From Streptomyces sp. C10-9-1 (lineage in GTDB: Bacteria > Actinomycetota > Actinomycetes > Streptomycetales > Streptomycetaceae): a stretch of 64,000 nt of DNA. The DNA lies in assembly GCF_024497955.1 (NCBI RefSeq), contig NZ_JANHKP010000002.1:310001-374000 (forward strand). The letters are read 5' to 3'. The position numbers were made by a program, and so were the translations under genes. The notes under the pieces are model-generated. The model had not been told where the DNA came from and did not search any database. It saw nothing but the letters and a program-made list of their open reading frames with translations. Positions 9,156 through 20,046 of the stretch are shown here, in pieces (the first letter of the stretch is position 1; every line of letters begins with the position of its first letter).

Positions 9156-9184
9156 CAGCCGCCCGGCACGATACCGGGCGGCTG
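9156..9184 (-). terminator. Hairpin between islet genes
   Basis: CAGCCGCCCGG (9156-9166) and its exact complement (9174-9184) form an 11-bp stem with a 7-nt loop. It lies 37 nt downstream of the stop of the ORF at 9221-9505 and just upstream of the methyltransferase start, so it likely ends the former's transcript. Confidence 0.65.
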
Positions 9185-9220
9185 AAGCACTGAGGTTCGG
9201 TCGCTCCGCTTGTGCCGGAG

Positions 9221-9505
9221 CTACTTGGCGACGGGGCTGTCGGAGCAGCCCGCGTAGCTCTGGGTGCAGTCGGCCGCGCCGTCGATCGGCCAGAACTCCG
9301 GGTCCACGTCGAAGCCGGCCGATCGGATCATCTCGGCCGTCCGACGCATCGCGGCCCGGCCCTCGGCCGGGTTGTGGCCGCTGTTGCGGTCGGGGACGTG
9401 GTGGATGAACCCGCCGCCGAGCGCGTCGCAGAAACGACGGGGCACCTGATGGGACGAAGGCCCACCCCCACCGTCCCGATCAGGGGCGACGAGCACGGGG
9501 CCCAT
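9221..9505 (-). CDS. Hypothetical protein, possibly truncated
   Basis: A frame of up to 94 residues that I do not recognise. It starts MGPVLVAPDRDG and ends CTQSYAGCSDSPVAK. The central stretch PDRNSGHNPAEGRAAMRRTAEMIRSAG looks like genuine coding sequence; the first ~15 residues are less convincing, and an inner start is possible. No membrane segment or known catalytic motif is visible. The right-hand direct repeat (9521-9554) lies 16 nt before the start, mirroring the position of the left copy before the NHL gene. It could be a fragment left by the event that created the islet. Confidence 0.45.
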   Translation of the reverse strand: MGPVLVAPDRDGGGGPSSHQVPRRFCDALGGGFIHHVPDRNSGHNPAEGRAAMRRTAEMIRSAGFDVDPEFWPIDGAADCTQSYAGCSDSPVAK

Positions 9506-9520
9506 GGTGTTCCACCGCCC

Positions 9521-9554
9521 GGTTCAAGCCTGCCATTCGCCCCTGGACGGCCGG
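9521..9554 (+). repeat. Direct repeat, right copy, bounding the islet
   Basis: GGTTCAAGCCTGCCATTCGC followed by CCCTGGACGGCCGG. It is the partner of 8222-8254. The two copies enclose about 1.27 kb containing the methyltransferase gene and one small ORF. Confidence 0.75.
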
Positions 9555-9668
9555 TCTCGACCCTGCGGGCGGGGCGCGTCCGCTGACGGTGGCCGGACCC
9601 GCGTGCCCACCCGGGCCCGCGGGCCGCCGCGGGGCGGCGCGGCCGGGCCGGCCGGGCGCGCGGGCCGT

Positions 9669-10034
9669 TCAGCGCTCGGCGGATACGCCGAGGTGCTTGA
9701 TCCTCTCGAACGGGTAGGCCCCCACGACCACCACGACCAGGCCGTACAGGGCGAGGGCGACCAGCCCCGGGGTGGAGAGGGACCCGCTCCCGCCGCGCAG
9801 GACCACGCTTCCCAACGGCACCAGCGCAGCGAAGCTCAGCAGCGCGGACCCGGTGCACCAGAAGGCCACCAGCCCGTTGGCGCGCGCCCGCAGGACGGGG
9901 TCGGACGCCACACAGGCCGGGACCTCGTAGCCGTTGGCCCGGTCGGGGACCCCGCCCCGGTACCCGGTGCGGGCCGCCAGTGAGCCGGCGACGCCCAGCA
10001 GCAGGAAGCAGCCGAAGGCGAAGTAGTGGGCCAT
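9669..10034 (-). CDS. Small integral membrane protein
   Basis: A 121-residue protein with three or four predicted membrane segments: FAFGCFLLLGVAGSLA at the N terminus, LVAFWCTGSALLSFAALVPL in the middle, and LVALALYGLVVVVVGAYPF near the end. AAGGAG sits just upstream of the ATG at 10034. The loop between the first two segments and the overall size are reminiscent of SdpI-type membrane proteins, but no diagnostic motif is present. Function unknown. It is transcribed in the same direction as the Yip1-family gene upstream, separated by about 95 bp. Confidence 0.65.
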   Translation of the reverse strand: MAHYFAFGCFLLLGVAGSLAARTGYRGGVPDRANGYEVPACVASDPVLRARANGLVAFWCTGSALLSFAALVPLGSVVLRGGSGSLSTPGLVALALYGLVVVVVGAYPFERIKHLGVSAER

Positions 10035-10130
10035 GCACGCTCCTTGACCCTGCCTCGCCTGCCCCCGTGGAGCCGCGTGGGGCCGGGCGGTGGAGGACGC
10101 GACCGGGCTCGCTCCGGCCCCGGCGGTGGA

Positions 10131-11024
10131 TCAGATGGTGCCGAGCTTGATGATCGACAGCAGGGCGATCAGCTGGATGGCCGACGCCCCGAGCGCCTTG
10201 GGCCACGGCAGGTCGTGGGACTTGCTCACCATGGAGGTGAACAGCGCGCCGGCGGCCAGCCAGGTCAGCCAACCCACCACCTGGACCAGGGAGTTCTCCC
10301 CGCCCAGGAACATCGCGAAGACGAGTCGCGGGGCGTCCGTGAGGGACATGACCAGCATGGAGAGGCCGACGGTCGGCTGCCAGGACCCGGTGCCCCCGAT
10401 CTGGCGCGCCAGGGTGTGGGTGACCGCGCCGAGGATCAGACCGCCGACGACGAAGGTGACGCCCACGCTCAGCACCGCCGGGACGGCCGTGGAGAGCGTC
10501 GCGTTGATCACCTCCTCGCGGGGCTCGTCGAAGCCGAAGAGCGCGAGCAGCCCGTAGAGGAAGGTGACGACCAGCGCCGGTCCCCAGACGGGGTAGTCGC
10601 GCATCTGGAGGAAGGTGGGGCCGGGGCGCAGCACGATGCCGCTCAGCAGCTGCTTCCAGTGCAGCCGCGGGCCGGTGGGGGCGGCGGGGGCGGAGCCGGC
10701 GCGGTAGGTGGCGCCGTCGCCGTACACGTCGTCGTCCTGGATGCTGAAGGCCCGCGTGTGCCCGGGGTTGTCGGCCGCGGCGCGGTACGGGTCGTGACCG
10801 CCCTGGTGGGCGGGGTGGTGCGGCTCGCCGAAGTACTCGGGCTCCTCGCTCCCGCCGTGCGTCCCGCCCTGCCGGTACGCCTGCGGTCCGCCGGTGTGCT
10901 GCCACTGCGGCGGCTGCCCGTACGGAGGCGTGCCCTGGTAGGGGCCGGGCGCCTGGGGCGCCTGGGCCTGCGGTTGTTGCGGGGTGCGGTTGTCCCGGCC
11001 GCGTCCGATCCTGAATCCAGCCAC
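10131..11024 (-). CDS. Yip1 family membrane protein
   Basis: A 297-residue protein. The GTG at 11024 is chosen because the sequence from there (VAGFRIGRGRDNRTPQ) matches the usual N terminus of this conserved streptomycete family; the 27-codon extension does not. Residues 1-140 are Pro/Gln/Gly-rich and cytoplasmic. From residue ~150 (HWKQLLSGI) a Yip1 domain with five hydrophobic segments follows, for example VWGPALVVTFLYGLLALFGF and WLTWLAAGALFTSMV. In eukaryotes Yip1 proteins act in membrane traffic; no role is established for the bacterial members. It is separated from the Fe-S reductase gene by a strong hairpin, so it is probably a separate unit. Confidence 0.85.
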   Translation of the reverse strand: MAGFRIGRGRDNRTPQQPQAQAPQAPGPYQGTPPYGQPPQWQHTGGPQAYRQGGTHGGSEEPEYFGEPHHPAHQGGHDPYRAAADNPGHTRAFSIQDDDVYGDGATYRAGSAPAAPTGPRLHWKQLLSGIVLRPGPTFLQMRDYPVWGPALVVTFLYGLLALFGFDEPREEVINATLSTAVPAVLSVGVTFVVGGLILGAVTHTLARQIGGTGSWQPTVGLSMLVMSLTDAPRLVFAMFLGGENSLVQVVGWLTWLAAGALFTSMVSKSHDLPWPKALGASAIQLIALLSIIKLGTI

Positions 11025-11234
11025 GTCATCGAACGTACCCGGTCCGTGCACCGCCGGTGGCCGCGGGTGGGGATCCGGGGGGCCTTTGCGGCCGACCTGT
11101 GACATCCCCTAAGGGATGCCCGCGGGGGGGGGCGAGAGGCCCGAAGTCCGCCGAGGTCAGGCAGGGTCCGGGCCGCGCGGGGCGGCTGAGCCGCCCCGCG
11201 CGCCGGGAACGGCGTCCCCCGCCGGGAACGGCAC

Positions 11235-11273
11235 GAGCGGCCGGTCCCGCCCCCGAGGCGGGTCCGGCCGCTC
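11235..11273 (-). terminator. Hairpin terminator after Fe-S reductase gene
   Basis: GAGCGGCCGGTCCCGCC pairs with a 17-nt complementary arm with one mismatch around a 5-nt loop, 33 nt after the stop codon at 11306 on the minus strand. Confidence 0.8.
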
Positions 11274-11305
11274 CCCGCCCGTGGCGGTGCGTTCGGCGCG
11301 TGGTG

Positions 11306-13576
11306 CTACTTCACCGGCTCCGGCTCCGGGGCGTCCTCCGCCTCGGCGCTGGGATCCGGGTCGGTCGGCGGGGTCTTGACCGAGTCGAGCAGCAGCTGCG
11401 CGACGTCGACCACCTGCAGGGACTCGGGCGCCTTGCCGTCGTTCTTCTTGCCGTTCACCGAGTCGGTGAGCATCACGAGGCAGAACGGGCAGGCGGTGGA
11501 GACGATGTCGGGGTTGAGCGACAGCGCCTCGTCCACGCGCTCGTCGTTGACGCGCTTGCCGATCCGCTCCTCCATCCACATCCGGGCACCGCCGGCGCCG
11601 CAGCAGAAGCCGCGCTCCTTGTGGCGGTGCATCTCCTGCTGGCGCAGGCCGGGCACCTTGTCCATGATCTCGCGCGGCGGCGTGTAGACCTTGTTGTGGC
11701 GGCCCAGGTAGCAGGGGTCGTGGTAGGTGATCAGGCCCTCGACCGGGGTGACGGGGACCAGCCGGCCCTCGTCGATGAGGTGCTGGAGCAGCTGGGTGTG
11801 GTGGATGACCTCGAACTCGCCGCCGAGCTGCGGGTACTCGTTGGCGATCGTGTTGAAGCAGTGCGGGCAGGTGGCGACGATCTTCTTGGCCGACGTGGGC
11901 TTCCTCGTCGACTCGTCCTCGTCGTCCTCGCCGAAGGCCATGTTGAGCATGGCCACGTTCTCCTGGCCGAGCTGCTGGAAGAGCGGCTCGTTGCCGAGGC
12001 GGCGGGGCGAGTCGCCGGTGCACTTCTCGTCGCCGCCCATGATCGCGAACTTCACGCCCGCGATGTGGAGCAGCTCGGCGAAGGCCTTGGTGGTCTTCTT
12101 GGCCCGGTCCTCCAGGGCGCCCGCGCAGCCGACCCAGTAGAGGTAGTCGACCTCGCTCAGGTCCTCGACGTCCTTGCCGACGATCGGGACCTCGAAGTCG
12201 ACCTCCTTGGTCCACTCGACGCGCTGCTTCTTGGCCAGGCCCCAGGGGTTGCCCTTCTTCTCCAGGTTCTTGAGCATCGTGCCCGCCTCGGACGGGAACG
12301 AGGACTCGATCATGACCTGGTAGCGGCGCATGTCGACGATGTGGTCGATGTGCTCGATGTCGACGGGGCACTGCTCGACGCAGGCACCGCAGGTGGTGCA
12401 GGACCACAGGACGTCCGGGTCGATGACCCCGTTCTCCTCGACGGTGCCGATCAGCGGGCGCTCGGCCTCCGCCAGTGCGGCCGCGGGCACGTCGCGCAGC
12501 TGCTCCTCGGAGGCCCTCTCCTCGCCCTCCATGTCCTTGCCGCCGCCGGCCAGCAGGTAGGGGGCCTTGGCGTGCGCGTGGTCGCGCAGGGACATGATCA
12601 GGAGCTTGGGGGAGAGCGGCTTGCCGGTGTTCCAGGCGGGGCACTGCGACTGGCAGCGGCCGCACTCGGTGCAGGTGGAGAAGTCGAGGATGCCCTTCCA
12701 GGAGAACTGCTCGACCTGGGAGACGCCGTAGACGTCGTCCTCGCCCGGGTCCTCGAAGTCGATCGGCTTGCCGCCGGAGGTCATCGGCTGGAGGCCGCCG
12801 AGGGCGGAGGCCCCGTCGGCGTTGCGCTTGAACCAGATGTTCGGGAAGCCGAGGAAGCGGTGCCAGGCCACACCCATGTTGGTGTTCAGCGAGACGGTGA
12901 TCATCCAGATCAGCGAGGTGCCGATCTTGACCATGGCGGTGAAGTAGATCAGCGTCTGGAGGGTGCCGAGGTCCAGTCCGTCGAAGGCGAGGACCAGCGG
13001 GTACGACACGAAGTACGCGGCCTCGTAGCCCGCCACGTGGTGGATCGCGCCCTCCAGGCCGCGCAGCACCAGGATGGCCAGGCCGATGACGAGGATCACG
13101 TACTCGACGAAGTACGCCTGCCAGGCCTTCGAGCCGGCGAAGCGGGACTTCCGGCCGGCCCGCGAGGGCAGGCTCAGCAGCCGGACGGCCATCAGCACGA
13201 GGATGCCGACGACCGTCATCAGGCCGATGAACTCGATGTACATCTCGAACGGCAGGAAGCCGCCGAGGACCGGGAGCACCCAGTCGGCCTGGAAGAGCTG
13301 CCCGTAGGCCTGGAGCAGGGTGGGCGGCAGCGTCAGGAACCCGATGGCCACGAACCAGTGCGCGAATCCGACGATGCCCCAGCGGTTCATCCGCGTGTGG
13401 CCGAGGAACTCCTTGACCAGCGTGGTCGTGCGGGCCTTCGGGTCGTCCGTGCGGCTGCCGGCGGGGACCGGCTGGCCGAGCGTGACGAACCGGTAGATCT
13501 GCGCGACCGCTCGGGAGATGAGCGCGACGCCGACCACGGTCAGGGTCAGCGACACGATGATCGCGGCGAGTTGCAT
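11306..13576 (-). CDS. Membrane Fe-S reductase, EtfD/FadF-like (ETF:quinone oxidoreductase family)
   Basis: A 756-residue membrane protein. Residues 1-260 contain about six hydrophobic segments in the style of a NarI-like cytochrome b module. They are followed by two 4Fe-4S motifs, CTECGRCQSQCP (~residue 320) and CTTCGACVEQCP (~410), and two CCG-domain repeats with CPHCFNTIANEYP, DPCYLGRH, GFCCGAGGARMW and CPFCLVML. This is the architecture of mycobacterial EtfD (Rv0338c) and Bacillus FadF, which carry electrons from electron-transfer flavoprotein to menaquinone in fatty-acid oxidation. GAGGAG precedes the ATG. The tail after residue ~735 is acidic and Pro-rich. A motif shared with the acyl-CoA dehydrogenase promoter lies 44 nt upstream of the start, consistent with joint control. 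Confidence 0.9.
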   Translation of the reverse strand: MQLAAIIVSLTLTVVGVALISRAVAQIYRFVTLGQPVPAGSRTDDPKARTTTLVKEFLGHTRMNRWGIVGFAHWFVAIGFLTLPPTLLQAYGQLFQADWVLPVLGGFLPFEMYIEFIGLMTVVGILVLMAVRLLSLPSRAGRKSRFAGSKAWQAYFVEYVILVIGLAILVLRGLEGAIHHVAGYEAAYFVSYPLVLAFDGLDLGTLQTLIYFTAMVKIGTSLIWMITVSLNTNMGVAWHRFLGFPNIWFKRNADGASALGGLQPMTSGGKPIDFEDPGEDDVYGVSQVEQFSWKGILDFSTCTECGRCQSQCPAWNTGKPLSPKLLIMSLRDHAHAKAPYLLAGGGKDMEGEERASEEQLRDVPAAALAEAERPLIGTVEENGVIDPDVLWSCTTCGACVEQCPVDIEHIDHIVDMRRYQVMIESSFPSEAGTMLKNLEKKGNPWGLAKKQRVEWTKEVDFEVPIVGKDVEDLSEVDYLYWVGCAGALEDRAKKTTKAFAELLHIAGVKFAIMGGDEKCTGDSPRRLGNEPLFQQLGQENVAMLNMAFGEDDEDESTRKPTSAKKIVATCPHCFNTIANEYPQLGGEFEVIHHTQLLQHLIDEGRLVPVTPVEGLITYHDPCYLGRHNKVYTPPREIMDKVPGLRQQEMHRHKERGFCCGAGGARMWMEERIGKRVNDERVDEALSLNPDIVSTACPFCLVMLTDSVNGKKNDGKAPESLQVVDVAQLLLDSVKTPPTDPDPSAEAEDAPEPEPVK

Positions 13577-13619
13577 GGGAGGCTCCTCGGGCCTGCGAGG
13601 GTGGGTGGTCCGGCACTAC

Positions 13620-13642
13620 TACTAAGCGGTAACTTATTTAGT
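13620..13642. promoter_or_regulatory. Palindromic operator candidate upstream of Fe-S reductase gene
   Basis: TACTAAGCGGTA (13620-13631) matches the second acyl-CoA dehydrogenase promoter copy TACTAACTGGTA at 10 of 12 positions and fits TAC-Y-R-R-N2-GGTA. It overlaps a wider inverted repeat with arms ACTAA (13621-13625) and TTAGT (13638-13642). The position 44-66 nt upstream of the start fits a repressor site. Confidence 0.5.
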
Positions 13643-13705
13643 CCGTGCTGAGACTACCCAGTTATTCCGCCGCACTGTAGTTGGGCGGGCGGTGATCTGT
13701 GTCGC

Positions 13706-14305
13706 TCAGGCAACCCTGACCGGCACCGCTCGCACCGCCGGCGCGGGCCGGCGCCCGCGGATCACCGCGGGCACCGTGCGGACCAGGATCAGCAGGTCCA
13801 GTCCGAGCCAGTGCTGCTCCACATAATGCAGGTCGAGCACGCCCATTTCCTCCCAGGGCAGCTCCGAGCGCCCGCCGACCTGCCAGAGGCCGGTCATGCC
13901 GGGGCGGACCGCGAGGCGGGCGCGGGCCGCCGCCGAGTGCCCCGGGGGGCCCGCCAGGGGCCGGGGCCCGACCAGGGACATCTCCCCGCGCACCACGTTG
14001 ACCAGCTGGGGGAGCACGTCGAGGCGGCGGCGGCGCAGCAACCGCCCGGCCGGGGTCAGGGTGCCGTCGCGGGTGGTCCGGAAGGTCAGCATCGTGAAGG
14101 TGCGGCCGCCGAGGCCCAGCCGCTCGCTCCGCCGCAGCGCCGGCCCTCCGGACGCCGCCGCGGCCACGGCGGCACCCAGCAGCAGCGGTGACAGCGCCAG
14201 CAGCAGAAGCAGGGCCCCCGTGAGGTCGACGGCCCGCTTGAGAGGGTGGCCGGTTCCCGCCGCCGACAGCGGGTGCGGGGTGCGCGGGGTCGACCTGGCT
14301 GCCAT
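13706..14305 (-). CDS. Bacterial sugar transferase (undecaprenyl-phosphate sugar phosphotransferase type)
   Basis: A 199-residue short monotopic phosphoglycosyl transferase. After LKRAVDLTGALLLLLALSPLLL (re-entrant membrane helix, ~residues 22-43) the family motifs follow: FTMLTFRT, LLRRRRLDVLPQLVNVVRGEMSLVGPRPLAG and VRPGMTGLWQVGGRSELPWEEM. The usual DELPQL reads DVLPQL, so the catalytic Asp is kept while the neighbouring acidic residue is Val; this could reduce activity. Such enzymes transfer a sugar-1-phosphate to a lipid carrier to start exopolysaccharide or glycan synthesis. It stands alone with no glycosyltransferases nearby. Confidence 0.85.
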   Translation of the reverse strand: MAARSTPRTPHPLSAAGTGHPLKRAVDLTGALLLLLALSPLLLGAAVAAAASGGPALRRSERLGLGGRTFTMLTFRTTRDGTLTPAGRLLRRRRLDVLPQLVNVVRGEMSLVGPRPLAGPPGHSAAARARLAVRPGMTGLWQVGGRSELPWEEMGVLDLHYVEQHWLGLDLLILVRTVPAVIRGRRPAPAVRAVPVRVA

Positions 14306-14434
14306 GGGTGCCCGCCCTTCGGCGTCGGGGGAGTGGATCCTGACCGATTTATCCGTGTATGACTCTGGCAGAGGGGTGCGGGGCGGGCGGATGCGCCACG
14401 CGGGCGGGCGGAGGTGCCTGTAAGGGCGGGATAA

Positions 14435-17025
<2,591 letters not shown>

Positions 17026-17055
17026 CGCACGAAACGTCCGGAAGGAGGGACGTCG

Positions 17056-18240
17056 ATGAGCACGAAGGACTTCGTCGAGAAGGACTACTACAAGGTTCTC
17101 GGCGTCCCCAAGGACGCCACCGAAGCCGAGATCAAGAAGGCGTACCGGAAGCTCGCCCGCGAGAACCACCCGGACGCCAACAAGGGCGACGCCAGGGCCG
17201 AGGCGCGCTTCAAGGAGATCTCCGAGGCGAACGACGTCCTCGGCGACCCCAAGCGGCGCAAGGAGTACGACGAGGCGCGCGCCCTGTTCGGCAACGGAGG
17301 CTTCCGGGCCGGGCCGGGTGCCGGCGGCGGCAACTTCAACTTCGACCTGGGCGACCTCTTCGGGGGCGCCCAGGGCGGGGGCCAGCCGGGCGGCGCGGGC
17401 GGCTTCGGCGGCGGTCTCGGGGACGTCTTCGGCGGGCTGTTCAACCGCGGCCCCGGCGGCGGCACCCGCACCCAGCCCCGGCGCGGCCAGGACGTCGAGT
17501 CCGAGGTGACGCTCAGCTTCACCGAGGCCGTGGACGGGGCCACCGTGCCCCTGCGGATGTCCAGCCAGGCGCCGTGCAAGGCGTGCTCGGGCACCGGCGA
17601 CAAGAACGGCACCCCCCGGGTGTGCCCGACCTGCGTCGGTACCGGGCAGGTCTCGCGCGGCGGCAGCGGTTCCTTCTCGCTGACCGACCCGTGCGTGGAC
17701 TGCAAGGGGCGCGGCCTGATCGCCGAGACCCCCTGCGAGGTCTGCAAGGGCAGCGGCCGTGCGCGCAGTTCGCGCACCATGCAGGTCCGCATCCCCGCGG
17801 GCGTCTCCGACGGGCAGCGCATCCGGCTGCGCGGCAAGGGCGCGCCGGGCGAGCGCGGCGGCCCGGCCGGCGACCTGTACGTCGTCGTCCACGTCGACAC
17901 CCACCCCGTCTTCGGCCGCAAGGGCGACAACCTCACCGTCACCGTGCCGGTCACCTTCGCCGAGGCCGCGCTCGGCGGCGAGGTCAAGGTCCCCACCCTG
18001 GGCGGCCCGCCGGTGACACTGAAGCTGCCCGCGGGCACCCCCAACGGGCGGACCATGCGCGCCCGGGGCAAGGGGGCCGTACGCAAGGACGGCACCCGCG
18101 GCGACCTGCTGGTGACGGTCGAGGTCACCGTCCCCGTGGACCTGGGCGACAAGGCACGGGAGGCACTGGAGTCCTACCGCGAGGCCACCGCGGAGGAGGA
18201 CCCGAGGGCAGAGCTGTTCCAGGCAGCGAAGGGAGCGTGA
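17056..18240 (+). CDS. dnaJ: Chaperone DnaJ (type I Hsp40)
   Basis: A 394-residue type I J-protein. The ATG at 17056 has AAGGAGG upstream. The J-domain (residues ~8-75) includes YYKVLGV and the HPD motif (ENHPDANKGD). A Gly/Phe-rich linker follows, then a zinc-finger region with four Cys motifs (CKACSGTG, CPTCVGTG, CVDCKGRG, CEVCKGSG) and the C-terminal client-binding domains. It delivers clients to DnaK and stimulates its ATPase. Third gene of the HspR-controlled operon; hspR starts two nucleotides after its stop. Confidence 0.97.
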   Translation: MSTKDFVEKDYYKVLGVPKDATEAEIKKAYRKLARENHPDANKGDARAEARFKEISEANDVLGDPKRRKEYDEARALFGNGGFRAGPGAGGGNFNFDLGDLFGGAQGGGQPGGAGGFGGGLGDVFGGLFNRGPGGGTRTQPRRGQDVESEVTLSFTEAVDGATVPLRMSSQAPCKACSGTGDKNGTPRVCPTCVGTGQVSRGGSGSFSLTDPCVDCKGRGLIAETPCEVCKGSGRARSSRTMQVRIPAGVSDGQRIRLRGKGAPGERGGPAGDLYVVVHVDTHPVFGRKGDNLTVTVPVTFAEAALGGEVKVPTLGGPPVTLKLPAGTPNGRTMRARGKGAVRKDGTRGDLLVTVEVTVPVDLGDKAREALESYREATAEEDPRAELFQAAKGA

Positions 18241-18241
18241 C

Positions 18242-18697
18242 ATGGACGGCCGTCCGGGGCGCAGCCGCAACCCCTACGAACTGACCGACGACTCACCGGT
18301 GTACGTGATCTCGGTGGCCGCGCAGCTGTCGGGGCTGCATCCGCAGACCCTGCGTCAGTACGACCGCCTGGGGCTCGTCTCCCCGGACCGCACCGCCGGC
18401 CGCGGTCGCCGGTACTCGGCCCGGGACATCGAGCTGCTGCGCACCGTGCAGCAGCTGTCGCAGGACGAGGGCATCAACCTGGCGGGCATCAAGCGCATCA
18501 TCGAGCTGGAGAACCAGGTCGCCGCGTTGCAGAGCCGGGTCGCCGAGCTGAGCGCGGCCGTGGAGGGCGCCGCGGCGGCCATGCGGCAGCGCGAGGCCCA
18601 GGTGCACGCCTCCTACCGCCGCGACCTGGTGCCCTATCAGGACGTGCAGCAGACCGGCGCCCTGGTGGTCTGGCGCCCCAAGCGCCGCGGGGACTGA
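18242..18697 (+). CDS. hspR: Heat-shock repressor HspR (MerR family)
   Basis: A 151-residue MerR-type regulator. The helix-turn-helix lies in residues ~18-90: [40 protein letters not shown], then a coiled-coil stretch LENQVAALQSRVAELSAAVEG. HspR binds HAIR sites with DnaK as co-repressor and represses dnaK and clpB; both have matching boxes in this window. It is the last gene of the operon, so it is autoregulated, and a strong hairpin follows. Confidence 0.96.
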   Translation: MDGRPGRSRNPYELTDDSPVYVISVAAQLSGLHPQTLRQYDRLGLVSPDRTAGRGRRYSARDIELLRTVQQLSQDEGINLAGIKRIIELENQVAALQSRVAELSAAVEGAAAAMRQREAQVHASYRRDLVPYQDVQQTGALVVWRPKRRGD

Positions 18698-18720
18698 GCG
18701 GGCAGGACGACGACGGACGG

Positions 18721-18763
18721 ACGGCGGGGGCCGGGGCGCGGCAGAGCGCCCGGGCCCCCGCCG
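18721..18763 (+). terminator. Hairpin terminator after hspR
   Basis: ACGGCGGGGGCCGGGGCGC pairs with a 19-nt arm with one mismatch around a 5-nt loop, starting 24 nt after the hspR stop. Confidence 0.8.
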
Positions 18764-18933
18764 TCGTCGTGCGGGGGCGCGCGCCTTCCCGTGCGACGGC
18801 CCGTCAGGGCCCCTGGAGGGCCGCTCACGGCCCTCGGCCGGGTCCCGGCGGGTCCGGGCCCGGCCGGGGCGCCGCCGCGGTGGACGCCGCGTCAGGGAGG
18901 CCGTGCGGGGGCGCCGGGCGGCTCCCCGGGGTC

Positions 18934-19869
18934 TCAGGCGTCGCTGTTGAGGATGCCGGACTGCGCGATGAGGTAGCCGAGTTGGGCCCGGCTCCCGCTC
19001 CCGAGCGCGGCGGCCAGCTTGGCGATGTGCGCGCGGCAGGTCCGGACGTTCATGCCCAGCCTGCGGGCGATCGCCTCGTCCACATGGCCCTCGATCAGCA
19101 GTTTGGCGATCGAGCGCTGCACCCCGGAGATGCCGTCCGGGGTGGGCTGGTACGGGGCGTCGTCCATCAGCGGGACCGCTCGCTGCCAGAGCTGCTCGAA
19201 CACCTTGATGAGGTACTCGACGAGCCCGGGGTGCCGCAGCTCCAGGGCGACGCGCCGGTCGTCGCTCGCCGGGATGAAGGCGACGGTGCGGTCGAAGACG
19301 ATGAGCCGCTCGATCAGCTCCTCCAGGGTGCGGATCTGCGCCTTCCCGGCCGATATCCGTTCCACGTAGGCGAGCGTGCCCTGGCTGTATCTGACGGTGT
19401 GCTGGTAGAGAGTCCGGATGCTGACGCCCCGGTCGACGAGCAGCCTGTCTCGTTCCAGTGCCTCGGTCAGGACGTCGGCGCTGCGTCCGCCGCCGGGCTG
19501 GATCGTCAGCATCTCCGTGTGGCACTCGGCGGTGGCGAGGTTGAGCGCGGCGTTGATCCGGTCGAATCCCTCCAGCACCGTGATCGCGTGGGTGCTCGCC
19601 GGGGCCTGCGCGCTGACGGCCATGAAGGGTTCGAAGGTGTCCGTCAGTTCTATCGACAGGCGGCGGCGGTCCAGGATCTCCCGCTCGATCGGGTGCAGAC
19701 GTTGCGCAAGGGCGACTGACGGCGGAACCGGACGCAACCAGTGGGGATCGTCCGGATCCGGGTGGAGCAAGGCCAATTCGAGCAGGCATGGTGCGGCTTC
19801 CACGTCGATTCGAGCGATTCGTCCCGTGCTGAGCGCGCTGACGTAAAGTCTCGATCCCTCGGTGCACAT
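18934..19869 (-). CDS. LuxR-type regulator with TrmB/PLD-like sensor region
   Basis: A 311-residue regulator. The C-terminal ~65 residues are a LuxR/GerE DNA-binding domain: ISGVQRSIAKLLIEGHVDEAIARRLGMNVRTCRAHIAKLAAALG. The middle (LVDRGVSIRTLYQHTVRYSQGTLAYVERISAGKAQIRTL and onward) resembles the TrmB/PLD-like effector region of many streptomycete LuxR proteins. No phosphate-receiver domain is seen, so control is probably by a ligand or peptide. The ATG at 19869 (MCTEGSRLY) is preferred over the Cys-rich 40-codon extension. It is divergent from the repeat-peptide gene, with a perfect 16-bp palindrome between them, and is the probable local regulator of that pair. Confidence 0.85.
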   Translation of the reverse strand: MCTEGSRLYVSALSTGRIARIDVEAAPCLLELALLHPDPDDPHWLRPVPPSVALAQRLHPIEREILDRRRLSIELTDTFEPFMAVSAQAPASTHAITVLEGFDRINAALNLATAECHTEMLTIQPGGGRSADVLTEALERDRLLVDRGVSIRTLYQHTVRYSQGTLAYVERISAGKAQIRTLEELIERLIVFDRTVAFIPASDDRRVALELRHPGLVEYLIKVFEQLWQRAVPLMDDAPYQPTPDGISGVQRSIAKLLIEGHVDEAIARRLGMNVRTCRAHIAKLAAALGSGSRAQLGYLIAQSGILNSDA

Positions 19870-19934
19870 CTCCGTGACCCCATGGGGATGTGACTGTTTT
19901 GTCTCGTTCCTAGGCAATGCTCCACCCCCCAGGG

Positions 19935-19950
19935 TCCTGTAGCTACAGGA
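19935..19950. promoter_or_regulatory. Perfect 16-bp palindrome, candidate LuxR operator
   Basis: TCCTGTAGCTACAGGA is a perfect palindrome in the 177-bp divergent region, 66 nt from the LuxR start and 97 nt from the peptide gene. It lies just upstream of a TTGACA box (19975-19980) reading toward the peptide gene, the usual position for an activator site. No good -10 was found 16-18 nt further on, which would fit a promoter that needs an activator. Confidence 0.55.
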
Positions 19951-20046
19951 ACATGATGCATCGGGGCTGTGGCATTGACATGCCTGCATGGGTCATCGTC
20001 TGTGGTGCGGGGGAGAAGAAACCATCAAGTAAGGACGAAGCCGACT

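Noticed and set aside
19971..20046. Start of the repeat-peptide gene at an upstream ATG (19969)
   Set aside because: That would put a non-signal sequence before the basic-hydrophobic signal peptide and overlap the TTGACA box; the ATG at 20047 with AAGGACG is better.
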